Origin: Ignavibacteria bacterium UBA7675
Lineage (GTDB): Bacteria > Bacteroidota > Ignavibacteria > Kapaibacteriales > UB7675
Direction of reading: 5' to 3'
Length of the DNA stretch: 50,657 nucleotides
Assembly (NCBI GenBank): GCA_002483085.1
Contig: DLHF01000039.1
Span: 193-50,849 of the forward strand
The translations under genes were made by a program, and so were the position numbers. Below the pieces are notes generated by a model. It was not told the DNA's origin, did not search any database, and worked only from the letters and a program-made list of their open reading frames with translations. Positions 33,721 through 41,872 of the stretch are shown here, piece after piece. Position 1 is the first letter of the stretch; every line of letters begins with the position of its first letter.

Positions 33721-35619
33721 ATGAAACTCGTTCCTGTTTTTTTTCTGCTCGCTTTAGTTGTACTGCCGTTTATTACCATACAGTGTGCCAATGATCCGGC
33801 GGTGCGCAGTACAAAACCGGCTGTAGAACAGGTGCGCGACCACTATACACAATCGCTCCAAGAGCTCAGCTCGGTAGTGCAGGCAATGGATACCGCTCTA
33901 CAACAGCAGACTGCGCCCGACACGCTTCGCGCATTGTTTATGCGCGCACGCCTGGCATATAAAAAGGCGGAATATCTTGTAGAATACTACCAGCCGTACT
34001 CAGCAAAACAAATAAACGGGCCAGCACTTGAGGACGTGGACGAGGACGAACCAACACGGCTGCTTGAGCCAGAGGGGTTTCAAGTCATAGAAGAACAGCT
34101 TTTCGGCGATCCAGCAGCTCTCGACAGGGAACAAATGCGGATTCTCACCGCTCGGCTCAGCGCATTGGTGCAGCGTGCGCTTAATTCAGCCGGTACGGCA
34201 ATGATCACAGATGAGCACGTGTTCGACGCTCTGCGGCTTCAAATCGCTCGGATGATCACGCTTGGCATTTCTGGCTTTGACTCTCCGGTGGCACTCAATT
34301 CCCTACCCGAACTCTCGTCGTCGCTTACCTCTATGCGTGATGTTTTGGGATTTTACCTGCGCGACAGGCACGGAAGAAGCTACAGAGAAATCCGGCAGCA
34401 CATCGACGGAGCCCAGACATTTCTCTCCTACAACACAAACTTCGATTCGTTCGACCGGCTTGCATTTATCACGCGGTTTATCAATCCTCTGGCACATGAT
34501 GTTCGCCAAGCGCGCAAAGAGCTCGGCATCGGCGTATCTGGCAGCCGCCGCATGTTTCGCAGCACAGCGTCGTCGCTGTTCGATACCAACGCGTTCGATC
34601 CTATGTTTCTCACGCCCTCCTATATGCCTGCGGTAAGCGACGAAACAATCGAACTCGGCAAAACACTGTTTTTCGATCCCATGCTCTCGGGTAACAATCG
34701 GCGCGCCTGTGCTTCATGCCACATACCCGACCGCGCATTTACCGATGGTCAAGCCAAGAGCATAGCCTTCGATTTTAAAGGGCAAGTGTCTCGCAACGCA
34801 CCCACACTTGTGAATGCCGCTTTCCAAGCAGCGCAGTTTTTCGACCAGCGAACGATTTTTCTGGAAGATCAGGCCAATGCCGTTGTTCACAACAACGCCG
34901 AAATGCACGGCTCGCTGAAGAAAGTTGCGATAGAGTTGGCGCAAAGTAAAGAATATTCCGATATGTTCGCCCGCGCATTTCGCGGCAACAGTACGCCTAT
35001 CAACGAAAGGAATGTACGCATTGCCCTGGCTTCTTATATTCGCTCGCTTACGGCGCTCAATTCGCGCTTCGACCGCTATATGCGCGGCGATACAACAGCG
35101 ATGAATACAACTGAACAACATGGTTTCAACTTGTTCATGGGCCGGGCTAAATGCGGAACATGCCACTTTATGCCGCTCTTCAATGGCACTGTACCTCCCG
35201 CGTTTGTCAAGACAGAATTAGAAATTATTGGCGTGCCCACAGCACCGGATACACTGCGAGCCAAGCTCGATTCTGATATCGGTCGCGCTGCCGCCAATGG
35301 CATAGACATCGACCGATTTGCTTTCAAAACGCCGACTCTCCGCAATATAGAGCTTACAGCCCCCTATATGCACAATGGTGTGTACACAACATTGGAGCAG
35401 GTCGTTGATTTCTATAACCGAGGTGGTGGCATCGGGCTGGGTATTCACATGGAGCGCCAAACCCTGCCCCCCGACGCTCTGAACCTTTCCCGTGCAGAGC
35501 AGCAGGCAATTATCGCCTTTCTGCACACGCTTACCGACACCACCGGCCTGACAACACGCCCCCTGCGGCTGCCAGTCCTGCCAGCGGCAGCACATCGCAC
35601 GATAGGCGGAGAGTACTAA
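33721..35619 (+). CDS. di-heme cytochrome c peroxidase (MauG/CCP family)
   Basis: A 632-residue exported protein. The signal peptide covers ~1-22; a Cys at 22 follows TIQ, a poor lipobox. Residues ~30-270 form a helical, imelysin-like N-terminal domain (FMRARLAYKKAEYLVEYY, INGPALEDVD, EPEGFQVIEEQLFG), an extension seen in other FCB peroxidases. The CCP part has two heme motifs, CASCH (330-334) and CGTCH (478-482), plus LGKTLFFDPMLSGN, NAPTLVNAAF and a C-terminal TPTLRNIELTAPYMHNG. It should reduce H2O2 or oxidise a partner using electrons from a small cytochrome. The cytochrome domain of the nearby monooxygenase is a possible partner (inference). The start lies 24 bases after a terminator, with no clear ribosome site. 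Confidence 0.9.
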   Translation: MKLVPVFFLLALVVLPFITIQCANDPAVRSTKPAVEQVRDHYTQSLQELSSVVQAMDTALQQQTAPDTLRALFMRARLAYKKAEYLVEYYQPYSAKQINGPALEDVDEDEPTRLLEPEGFQVIEEQLFGDPAALDREQMRILTARLSALVQRALNSAGTAMITDEHVFDALRLQIARMITLGISGFDSPVALNSLPELSSSLTSMRDVLGFYLRDRHGRSYREIRQHIDGAQTFLSYNTNFDSFDRLAFITRFINPLAHDVRQARKELGIGVSGSRRMFRSTASSLFDTNAFDPMFLTPSYMPAVSDETIELGKTLFFDPMLSGNNRRACASCHIPDRAFTDGQAKSIAFDFKGQVSRNAPTLVNAAFQAAQFFDQRTIFLEDQANAVVHNNAEMHGSLKKVAIELAQSKEYSDMFARAFRGNSTPINERNVRIALASYIRSLTALNSRFDRYMRGDTTAMNTTEQHGFNLFMGRAKCGTCHFMPLFNGTVPPAFVKTELEIIGVPTAPDTLRAKLDSDIGRAAANGIDIDRFAFKTPTLRNIELTAPYMHNGVYTTLEQVVDFYNRGGGIGLGIHMERQTLPPDALNLSRAEQQAIIAFLHTLTDTTGLTTRPLRLPVLPAAAHRTIGGEY

Positions 35620-35637
35620 CCTCTCCCATAGCACTAT

Positions 35638-35677
35638 AAACAACAAGGGCGTGGTGAGTACCACGCCCTTGTTGTTT
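35638..35677. terminator. bidirectional rho-independent terminator
   Basis: A perfect 18-bp inverted repeat (35638-35655 with 35660-35677) with a 4-base loop, between convergent genes. Confidence 0.9.
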
Positions 35678-35696
35678 ATCTCTAATACTACCGCTG

Positions 35697-36371
35697 TTAC
35701 TTCACACCCTGGATTCTCATTCCCTGCGGAGGATTCTCCATCATATGATAAGACGACGGCACGGAGAACATGCTCTCTGCCAGTTGTTCGGGTACAACCT
35801 CTTTCGCTTGCATGGAAAATATCTGCTGTCCTGTTTTGTTCTTTATCGTTACCTGCATCGGAAAGAACTCTTCCAGACCAGCCACAGCACTTATGTCCGG
35901 GAAACCAGACGTAAGCCCCATAGGCGCCTGGCCCATAAATCCAGCAAAATTGCCGAGCCCTTTTGCATTCCAGAATTCAATTGTGTTATCATCACTTTTC
36001 ATAATCCACTGCTCGCATTCGCGACCCAAGATTTTCTTCGTCTTACCGGTTTTTTCAGGCTTTACGGCATCACTCTCATCGTTGCTTTTGGGGGCATCTG
36101 GCATAACAAGTGGCATGCTCATAGCCATCTGCTGTTCGTCCATCAGCATATAAGATTTTTTCGTGCCCCAGTCCATCAACAGCTTCACTCCCATCCCTTC
36201 TGTTCCGGCAACTTCTACCCGGGATTTCTGATCTTTTACATACACAGTCATGTCCATAGTACGCCCATTAGTGCTGATCTCGTAAATAGCCTTGCCTTCA
36301 AACTGAGCAGCCGAGGCAATAGCCGCACACGCACACAGCAGTAGGACGGTAGAAATAAACATGCGTTTCAT
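35697..36371 (-). CDS. secreted DUF4412-like protein
   Basis: A 224-residue exported protein. The ATG at 36371 has AGGAG 5 bases upstream; an in-frame start 8 codons earlier is rejected. The signal peptide ends near ASA at about residue 22. The mature part begins with FEGKAIYEIS and has a Met-rich strand region (YMLMDEQQMAMSMPLVM), then a KKILGRECEQWIM segment and a C-terminal region with VPEQLAESMFSVPSSY. This fits the DUF4412 family of periplasmic proteins, whose fold resembles LolA/LolB-like sheets. The high Met content might reflect metal contact, but that is a guess. It is monocistronic. Confidence 0.72.
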   Translation of the reverse strand: MKRMFISTVLLLCACAAIASAAQFEGKAIYEISTNGRTMDMTVYVKDQKSRVEVAGTEGMGVKLLMDWGTKKSYMLMDEQQMAMSMPLVMPDAPKSNDESDAVKPEKTGKTKKILGRECEQWIMKSDDNTIEFWNAKGLGNFAGFMGQAPMGLTSGFPDISAVAGLEEFFPMQVTIKNKTGQQIFSMQAKEVVPEQLAESMFSVPSSYHMMENPPQGMRIQGVK

Positions 36372-36781
36372 AAGTTCTCCTGTCATAATATTCATAGAAC
36401 AAGTATTTATAATTTACACAATAGCAGTCGATACGTTGTAGACTATCAGGCAGTTACACACCGAAGTACAGTCTGCAAAAGCCATTGCATGGTCTTTATG
36501 GAAATAGTGCGCCTTGGCCTCTGGCATTCCGCTTTGGTTTCCGCAGCGTAGCCTGCCCCAATCGCCGGATAGAACGCCTGCACAACCGCTATATTTCGCG
36601 CCTTGCGAAAGCCCTACGCCGAGTAGAGTTGTAGCGACGAACCTCTGGCAACCGACACCGGCGTTGCGACCGGTGACAGCGACGCGCGGGGCGATACAGA
36701 GACGCCCGTGCCCATACTTCCTTTTCACATTTACAATTTCAGCCCAATGCTCAGCGAACGGCTCTACGCAGAACTTCGGCA
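36372..36781. other. intergenic region holding repeat copy 5
   Basis: About 410 bases between two minus-strand genes. It holds one repeat of the dispersed family (36630-36716). ORFs reaching into it run antisense or out of frame and carry no motif. The rest shows no recognisable feature. Confidence 0.4.
36630..36716 (+). repeat. dispersed intergenic repeat, copy 5
   Basis: TTGCGACCGGTGACAGCGAC at 36664-36683 is identical to the minus-strand copy near 29714, and the right part CGGGGCG...CGCCCGTGCCCAT aligns with it too. It is a second subtype of the repeat family. Confidence 0.6.
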
Positions 36782-37072
36782 TCAGGCAACACGGCGGCTC
36801 TCTCGTTGCAAAAAGAACACGCGAAACAGTAGCACTTCGGGAATAAACAACAGCACAAGCGATAGTGTATCGGCTGTAAACCACACTACTCCAGTACCGC
36901 CGGGCATGATTAGATGAGCTACTGTGCCGGTAATTGACCATCCTATAGCAAACACCAGGCCAATAAGCGCTACGGCAAGCATTCCTTCTTTGACATGATT
37001 GTCCTGCCATGCCCTTGTAAATGCGTACAGCGCGGCAAGAATATGCAGAAAAAAGATAAAGACTTCGATCAT
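36782..37072 (-). CDS. small membrane protein
   Basis: A 96-residue protein with three hydrophobic segments (residues ~1-20, 30-55 and 62-90) and a basic C-terminus (QRESRRVA). Inner-membrane location is likely and no catalytic motif is seen. Similar short proteins with an N-terminal HILAALYAFTRAWQ-like stretch occur in FCB genomes, to my recollection, without a known role. It is divergent from cutA. Confidence 0.65.
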   Translation of the reverse strand: MIEVFIFFLHILAALYAFTRAWQDNHVKEGMLAVALIGLVFAIGWSITGTVAHLIMPGGTGVVWFTADTLSLVLLFIPEVLLFRVFFLQRESRRVA

Positions 37073-37166
37073 AACCCGACTATTTTATAAGAGCACAGGA
37101 AAATTTGCTTCAAAATTACGAAGATAATGCGTTACTTCGCGTGTTATGTAACAATTGGAATATTTT

Positions 37167-37499
37167 ATGGAAGCTGCAACGAATTACCGCACGATCCTTA
37201 CGACGATTGACAACTACGAGCGGGCGCGCCAAATCGCTTTGACACTTGTATCAGAGCAGCTCGCAGCCTGCTGTAATATTATTCCGGGCGTGACCTCTAT
37301 CTACTCTTGGAACAACAGCGTTCGCGAAGACAGCGAGTTCTTAATGCTGATAAAGACCTCGCAGGCTTTGCTCGGGGCATTGGAACAGCGGGTGAGGGAA
37401 CTGCATCCCTACGACGTACCGGAAATTATAAGCACGGGCATGGACGAAGTAAATTCGCCCTACGAAGCGTGGCTGAAGGCATCGCTGCAGCAGCTCTAA
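37167..37499 (+). CDS. cutA: divalent-cation tolerance protein CutA
   Basis: A 110-residue protein. Family marks: LAACCNIIPGVTSIYSWN, EFLMLIKTSQ, and HPYDVPEIISTGM with an EAWLKASL end. CutA forms a very stable cytoplasmic trimer linked to copper and other divalent-metal tolerance, though its function is disputed. ATG at 37167 is used rather than a TTG four codons earlier. Its stop is about 50 bases before radC on the same strand. Confidence 0.93.
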   Translation: MEAATNYRTILTTIDNYERARQIALTLVSEQLAACCNIIPGVTSIYSWNNSVREDSEFLMLIKTSQALLGALEQRVRELHPYDVPEIISTGMDEVNSPYEAWLKASLQQL

Positions 37500-37549
37500 G
37501 GTTCACAAGAATAACACGCACACTATATATACCACACAGCACCAACACC

Positions 37550-38281
37550 ATGAATAACCAGCACGAATCCAACAGGAGTGCGGAATACGCATGTGTTTCA
37601 CCTCCAACAACTATCAAAGAATGGCGCAACGACGAACGACCACGCGAACGCTTGCTACAGCGTGGCTCCAATGCGCTCACCAACGCCGAACTCCTCGCAA
37701 TTCTGATTAAAAGCGGAACACGTGGCCTTTCGGCATTAGATGTAGGCCGCAACATTCTACTGCGCTATGGCACGTTGAACGAGTTAGCTTCTCGTGATAT
37801 CGCGGAGCTCAAAGCATTTAGAGGCATGGGACTTGTAAAAGCTATTACCCTGGCGGCTGCCTTTGAAATTGGTCGCCGCATGCAAAGCGAGCCCTTTATC
37901 AAGCTCGAAACAGTCCGTTCGCCGCAAGATGTCGCCAATATTTTCATTCCGCGCATGCGGGGAATGCGCAAGGAGCAGTTCCACGTATTACTCCTCAACA
38001 GTGCCAACAAAATTTTTCGAGAATCGCTTGTCAGCGAGGGATCGCTCAACGCCAGCATTGTCCATCCGCGCGAGGTATTCCGCATTGCAGTCATCGAAAG
38101 CGCAGCCTCTGTGATTGTGCTGCACAACCATCCTTCGGGCAATTTAGAACCATCGGCAGAAGATGTGGAAATCACGCGGCAACTCGTAGAAGCGGGGCGA
38201 ATTTTGGGCATTCCGGTTCACGACCATATCATCATCGCCGGGGAATCTTTTGCGAGCTTACGACAGTTGAAGAAAATGTAG
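37550..38281 (+). CDS. radC: RadC/JAB-domain DNA repair-like protein
   Basis: A 243-residue protein. The N-terminal part has a helix-hairpin-helix-like region (SRDIAELKAFRGMGLVKAITL) after the family opening IKEWRNDERPRERLL. The C-terminal RadC/MPN domain carries the metal site HNHPSGNLEPSAED (HxHP...S...D). The role of the family in recombination or repair is uncertain. ATG at 37550 is chosen because the in-frame extension reaches back through cutA. The metal motif is complete, so the JAB domain is probably metal-loaded. Confidence 0.93.
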   Translation: MNNQHESNRSAEYACVSPPTTIKEWRNDERPRERLLQRGSNALTNAELLAILIKSGTRGLSALDVGRNILLRYGTLNELASRDIAELKAFRGMGLVKAITLAAAFEIGRRMQSEPFIKLETVRSPQDVANIFIPRMRGMRKEQFHVLLLNSANKIFRESLVSEGSLNASIVHPREVFRIAVIESAASVIVLHNHPSGNLEPSAEDVEITRQLVEAGRILGIPVHDHIIIAGESFASLRQLKKM

Positions 38282-38293
38282 CCTGATATTAAA

Positions 38294-38325
38294 TTTGGGA
38301 GATATTTTTTCTCGCCCTATGTTTG
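38294..38325 (+). promoter_or_regulatory. Bacteroidetes-type promoter for the zinc-ribbon gene
   Basis: TTTG (38294-38297) and TATGTTTG (38318-38325) are separated by 20 bases; both boxes match the consensus exactly. Transcription would start near 38333, 25 bases before the ATG, just upstream of the GAGGAG ribosome site. Confidence 0.65.
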
Positions 38326-38357
38326 CAACATTTGTAACCAGCAGAGGAGTACTCTCT

Positions 38358-38681
38358 ATGCCCACGTATGATTATCAGTGCCGAACCTGTGGCAAGACAT
38401 TTGAGTGGTTCCAGTCGATGAGCGCCGAGAAGCTCACGACATGTCCGGTCGAGGTGTGCGAACAAGAAGCTAAAGGAGAAGGATTCGTAGAGAGAAAGAT
38501 CGGCAAAGGCGCCGGATTAATCTTTAACGGCAGCGGATTTTACCTGACCGACTACACAAAAACATCGAATACAGCTTCCAGCTCCAAGTCCTCGTCGGAT
38601 TCGTCCGCTGGTTCTTCTTCCACAGCTTCCGGCTCTACGCCAGCAGCTCCGTCGTCCCCAGCTCCATCTTCGGACAAATAA
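38358..38681 (+). CDS. FmdB-type zinc-ribbon protein with Ser-rich tail
   Basis: A 107-residue protein. The ATG at 38358 follows GAGGAG and gives the family start MPTYDYQCRTCGKTFEW. Zinc ligands are C8/C11 and C29/C34 (CPVEVC). A GAGLIFNGSGFYLTDY segment follows, then a 35-residue low-complexity tail of Ser, Ala, Thr and Pro, often seen in this family. The role is unknown; small FmdB-like ribbons are thought to be regulatory. A matching promoter lies directly upstream and a hairpin directly after the stop. Confidence 0.88.
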   Translation: MPTYDYQCRTCGKTFEWFQSMSAEKLTTCPVEVCEQEAKGEGFVERKIGKGAGLIFNGSGFYLTDYTKTSNTASSSKSSSDSSAGSSSTASGSTPAAPSSPAPSSDK

Positions 38682-38685
38682 AAAA

Positions 38686-38708
38686 GGGACGATTTCTCGT
38701 CCCCTTTT
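38686..38708. terminator. terminator between convergent genes
   Basis: Stem GGGACGA/TCGTCCC (38686-38692 with 38697-38703), loop TTTC, then CTTTT. An A run on the left side makes it usable from the minus strand too. Confidence 0.8.
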
Positions 38709-38734
38709 GCTTTCAGCAATATATTTACGCGCTA

Positions 38735-39226
38735 TTATACGCCCAGGGCGTCTAGGAGCATATCTTCGATTTCTTTATCATCGGGCTGTTCGGAGAACGA
38801 GCTAACGACGACGCCATTACGCACGACAAAAATCGTGGGCAGGCGCTTCACCGACAGACGATCCATGTAGGGATGTTTATCGGTAGCACTGCGCATAGAG
38901 TATATTTCAACACGGGGTTCCAGTATTGTCGCATCGTTCAGAATCCGCATAGTATGCGGGAACAGCTTTTGCGTGCCTTTGCAACCACAGGAAGGATTCA
39001 CATACAAGTAAACAACATCAGTTGCGGGATTAAACGCCTCTTGAATCTGGCGCACCTTCGCAGTATCGGGCTTATAGGCGGCCATTTCTGCGGGAAACCA
39101 CTCGTAGCCAAGCGTACTACTCAGGCCCTGAACCGAGATTTTATCAGCGTTATCATCCGGTGCAGTCGATTCCGAGCAAGCGGAAAAGAGCATCGCACAT
39201 ACAAAAAAGAGGACTGTGAGTTTCAT
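38735..39226 (-). CDS. thioredoxin-like lipoprotein with a CxC motif
   Basis: A 163-residue lipoprotein; the ATG at 39226 gives lipobox LFSAC with Cys 17. The thioredoxin-fold core is visible: YLYVNPSCGCKGTQKLF (C80 and C82) and the cis-Pro segment KRLPTIFVVRNG (P130). The usual CxxC is replaced by SCGCKG, i.e. CxC, which suggests a changed redox potential or a metal-binding role rather than a normal disulfide reductase. The protein lies in the periplasm, anchored in a membrane. The acyl-CoA dehydrogenase gene precedes it on the same strand with a 39-base gap, but no functional link is evident. Confidence 0.75.
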   Translation of the reverse strand: MKLTVLFFVCAMLFSACSESTAPDDNADKISVQGLSSTLGYEWFPAEMAAYKPDTAKVRQIQEAFNPATDVVYLYVNPSCGCKGTQKLFPHTMRILNDATILEPRVEIYSMRSATDKHPYMDRLSVKRLPTIFVVRNGVVVSSFSEQPDDKEIEDMLLDALGV

Positions 39227-39265
39227 AGGAATATCTCGTAAAAGATTGGACGAATTGCACATAAA

Positions 39266-40411
39266 TTACGCACGGAGCAATTCACGCGCAATGACAATAT
39301 GCTGGATTTCCGATGTACCCTCGTAAATTTCTGTGATCTTTGCATCGCGCAAAAAGCGCTCTACTATATATTCGCGCACATAGCCATAACCACCGTGAAC
39401 CTGGATCGCTTCCAAAGCAACCGACACAGCCGTTTGCGAAGCAAAAAGCTTGGCCTGTGCAGCTTCTTGCACGTAGCGCTCGTGTCTGTCTTTGAGCGTT
39501 GCGGCACGGAGAATCAGCAGGCGGGCAGCATCCACTTTCATCGACATTTCAGCCAGTTTGAACTGAATTGCCTGCAAGTCGGAAATCGGGCGTCCAAATG
39601 CTTTGCGCTCTTTGGAGTAGCGCACTGCGGCCTCAAAAGCGCCTTGAGCTATACCGAGCGCCTGCGCGCCAATGCCTATACGACCGCCGTTGAGAGTCTC
39701 CATCGCAATCTTGAAGCCCTGTCCCGGAATGCCGAGCATATTTTCTTGCGGCACGCGCACATTGGTAAATCCGAGTGAACAGGTATCACTGGATCGGATA
39801 CCGAGTTTGTCTTCTTTTTTGCCACGGCTAAAGCCTTCCATATCGCCTTCAACGATAAAGCAGGAAATGCCTTTATAGCCTTTTTCTTTGTCGGTCTGCG
39901 CTATTACAAGGAAAAGGTCGGCTGTAGTGCCGTTTGTAATCCAGTTTTTCATACCGTTGAGCACCCACACATCGCCGTCTTGCTCTGCGGTTGTACGCTG
40001 TTTTGTGGCATCCGATCCCGCTTCGGGCTCGCTCAGGCAGAACGCACCGAGCTTCTGGCCTGTAGCCAAGGGACGGAGGAAACGCTCCTTCTGCTCGTCT
40101 GTTCCGTAGGTTTCAATTGCCCAGCAGACCAGCGAGTTGTTTACCGACATAATCACGCCGACGCTCGCGTCTACTTTTGAAATTTCCTCCATGGTGATAA
40201 TATAGCTCACAGTATCGAGGCCACTACCGCCCCACTCCGGTGATACCATCATTCCCATAAAGCCGAGTTCGCCGAGTTTCGCCACAATCTCGTGCGGAAA
40301 CTCAGCCGTCAGATCGCGTTCTACAGCCGTCGGCGCAATTTCGTCGCGGGCAAAATCACGAGCTGTCTGGCGAATCATTTCATGCGTTTCGGTAAAGCTA
40401 AACGAAGGCAT
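39266..40411 (-). CDS. acyl-CoA dehydrogenase (short/branched-chain type)
   Basis: A 381-residue flavoenzyme. The ATG at 40411 gives the family-like start MPSFSFTETHEMIRQTARDF; the 27 upstream codons are rejected as a hydrophobic shadow. The FAD/substrate signatures are FCLSEPEAGSDA, WITNG, and IQVHGGYGYVREYIVERF with the late EIYEGTSEIQ containing the catalytic Glu. It oxidises acyl-CoA to enoyl-CoA and passes electrons to ETF, in fatty-acid or branched amino-acid breakdown. The exact chain length cannot be assigned. A second member lies at 41873. Confidence 0.95.
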   Translation of the reverse strand: MPSFSFTETHEMIRQTARDFARDEIAPTAVERDLTAEFPHEIVAKLGELGFMGMMVSPEWGGSGLDTVSYIITMEEISKVDASVGVIMSVNNSLVCWAIETYGTDEQKERFLRPLATGQKLGAFCLSEPEAGSDATKQRTTAEQDGDVWVLNGMKNWITNGTTADLFLVIAQTDKEKGYKGISCFIVEGDMEGFSRGKKEDKLGIRSSDTCSLGFTNVRVPQENMLGIPGQGFKIAMETLNGGRIGIGAQALGIAQGAFEAAVRYSKERKAFGRPISDLQAIQFKLAEMSMKVDAARLLILRAATLKDRHERYVQEAAQAKLFASQTAVSVALEAIQVHGGYGYVREYIVERFLRDAKITEIYEGTSEIQHIVIARELLRA

Positions 40412-40603
40412 ACGGATCTTGTTGAATGTGAAAAAAAGAGACCACACATAGAGTGAGACCGGTCGGAAGACCGCGTACAGAAAGAGAAGCAATATGCAAA
40501 AAAAACACGACTTATTTTCAACTTTTTCTACCGTATATTAGCACTCCCGGCAACCGGAAAGCAGCATCCGGCGGCCTGTTTATCCGCACAATTGCTTACT
40601 TCT

Positions 40604-41368
40604 ATGGCTCGTATTTTCTTGTACAGCGCCCTGCTGTGCCTGTTGTATAGCTCAGCTCTGGCACAGGGGTCGGCAGGCTCTGTAGCTTCGGTGGAAACAC
40701 GCTATATTGTAGACATGCCTACGGCTGGTGTTGTAGCCAAGGGAGAATATGCCATAGGACTATATGCATTTGGCAGCAACGGCGTCATGGCTGAGTTCAG
40801 CGCAGGGCTTTTTACCAACCTCAATGCAGGAATTAGCTTTGGCGGCACGGAAATTCTCGGCAGCGCCACACCAGTGTGGCAGGAGCTTCCGGGACTCCAT
40901 ATACGCTTCCGTCCCTTCGACGAAACACGTAATTTCCCAGCAGTTGTGATTGGCGCAAGTACGCAGGGCCGGGGCGCTTACAGCAGCGCTGCTAAAGAGT
41001 TTCAGGTGCAATCACCCGGCATTTTTCTGGCTGCCAGCAAAAGCTTTCGCTGGCTTGGCACGCTGGCTTGGCATGGCGGTCTCAACTATTCCTTCGAGCC
41101 ATCCCCCGATGAACGGCAGCTCAATGCTTATCTCGGCTTTGAAAAATCTATCGGCAATCCCATTTCCCTTACTATAGAATACAACGCAGCCCTCTACGGC
41201 GACAGCTCGCCTCTCGTAGAAAAAGGTGGGCTGCTCAACGCGGGCATCCGGTGTTCATTTGGGCGTGGTTTTACATTAGAGCTACAGCTCCAAGACCTAT
41301 TGCAGCACTACCGCACGACCGACGATATCACCCGCACGCTGGCAGTAGAGTATATTGGCAGGTTTTAA
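40604..41368 (+). CDS. YjbH-like outer-membrane beta-barrel protein
   Basis: A 254-residue exported protein with signal peptide 1-21 (ALAQ cleavage). The mature part starts with VETRYIVDMPTAGVVAKGEY and shows alternating hydrophobic strands with Gly and aromatic residues (GLFTNLNAGISFGGTEIL, IRFRPFDETRNFPAVVIGAS), ending in Phe (EYIGRF), typical of outer-membrane barrels. I associate this pattern with a family found in Chlorobi/Ignavibacteria-type genomes related to YjbH domains, with no known function. The ATG at 40604 is used over a TTG four codons upstream. It is divergent from the acyl-CoA dehydrogenase gene. Confidence 0.75.
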   Translation: MARIFLYSALLCLLYSSALAQGSAGSVASVETRYIVDMPTAGVVAKGEYAIGLYAFGSNGVMAEFSAGLFTNLNAGISFGGTEILGSATPVWQELPGLHIRFRPFDETRNFPAVVIGASTQGRGAYSSAAKEFQVQSPGIFLAASKSFRWLGTLAWHGGLNYSFEPSPDERQLNAYLGFEKSIGNPISLTIEYNAALYGDSSPLVEKGGLLNAGIRCSFGRGFTLELQLQDLLQHYRTTDDITRTLAVEYIGRF

Positions 41369-41378
41369 AGCAAAAAAT

Positions 41379-41402
41379 GCCTGCGGGAAGAACCCCGCAG
41401 GC
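41379..41402. terminator. terminator between convergent genes
   Basis: Stem GCCTGCGGG/CCCGCAGGC (41379-41387 with 41394-41402), loop of 6, with A-rich left and T-rich right flanks. Confidence 0.8.
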
Positions 41403-41436
41403 TATCATTTTATCTATATACGACTGTACTACAGCA

Positions 41437-41616
41437 TCAGGCTAATAGCTTCTGTCTTACGTACAGATACACAGGTATGGCAACAGCCGCACCAAGTGCC
41501 AGAATAATGAGCCAGCCAAGCATACTGATAACAATGGAAATGACCAGAGAAACAAGCTTCACCACTATGACAGCAGCGAGCAGTGCGACGGCAATGGCCA
41601 GAAGAGTTCTCCACAT
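41437..41616 (-). CDS. very small membrane protein
   Basis: A 59-residue protein. ATG at 41616 has AAGGAG 8 bases upstream. Almost the whole chain is hydrophobic (two closely spaced segments, residues ~4-24 and ~28-50) and it ends in a basic tail (YLYVRQKLLA). No family is recognised. The clear ribosome site and terminator support it as a real gene. Confidence 0.6.
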   Translation of the reverse strand: MWRTLLAIAVALLAAVIVVKLVSLVISIVISMLGWLIILALGAAVAIPVYLYVRQKLLA

Positions 41617-41740
41617 ACTATGCACTCCTTTATAAAATATATAACCGGGTTTTGCGATCCTTAAGGCTCTGCAGAAAAGAAACCAACCGCAGGCCGGGAG
41701 TTAATAACGGGAGTTTCAGGCAAAGGTTTCGCTCTTTTCG

Positions 41741-41772
41741 ATTGTTGGTCAAACGCTTTTTCTGTAAATTCG
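41741..41772 (+). promoter_or_regulatory. possible promoter of the second acyl-CoA dehydrogenase gene
   Basis: ATTG (41741-41744), 20-base spacer, TAAATTCG (41765-41772): one mismatch in each box from TTTG/TAnnTTTG. It lies about 100 bases before the start codon. Confidence 0.3.
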
Positions 41773-41872
41773 CCCTTTCATCTTCGGTTGTTCGCTGTAA
41801 TTATACAACCAAGCTTCTACGTAATCTATCGACAGAATTTCTCATCTTCGCCTCTAAATCCAGGAGTCTTGC

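Noticed and set aside
36414..37010. 198-residue minus-strand ORF over the small membrane protein
   Set aside because: It overlaps the better-supported 96-residue membrane protein in another frame and reads through the intergenic repeat.
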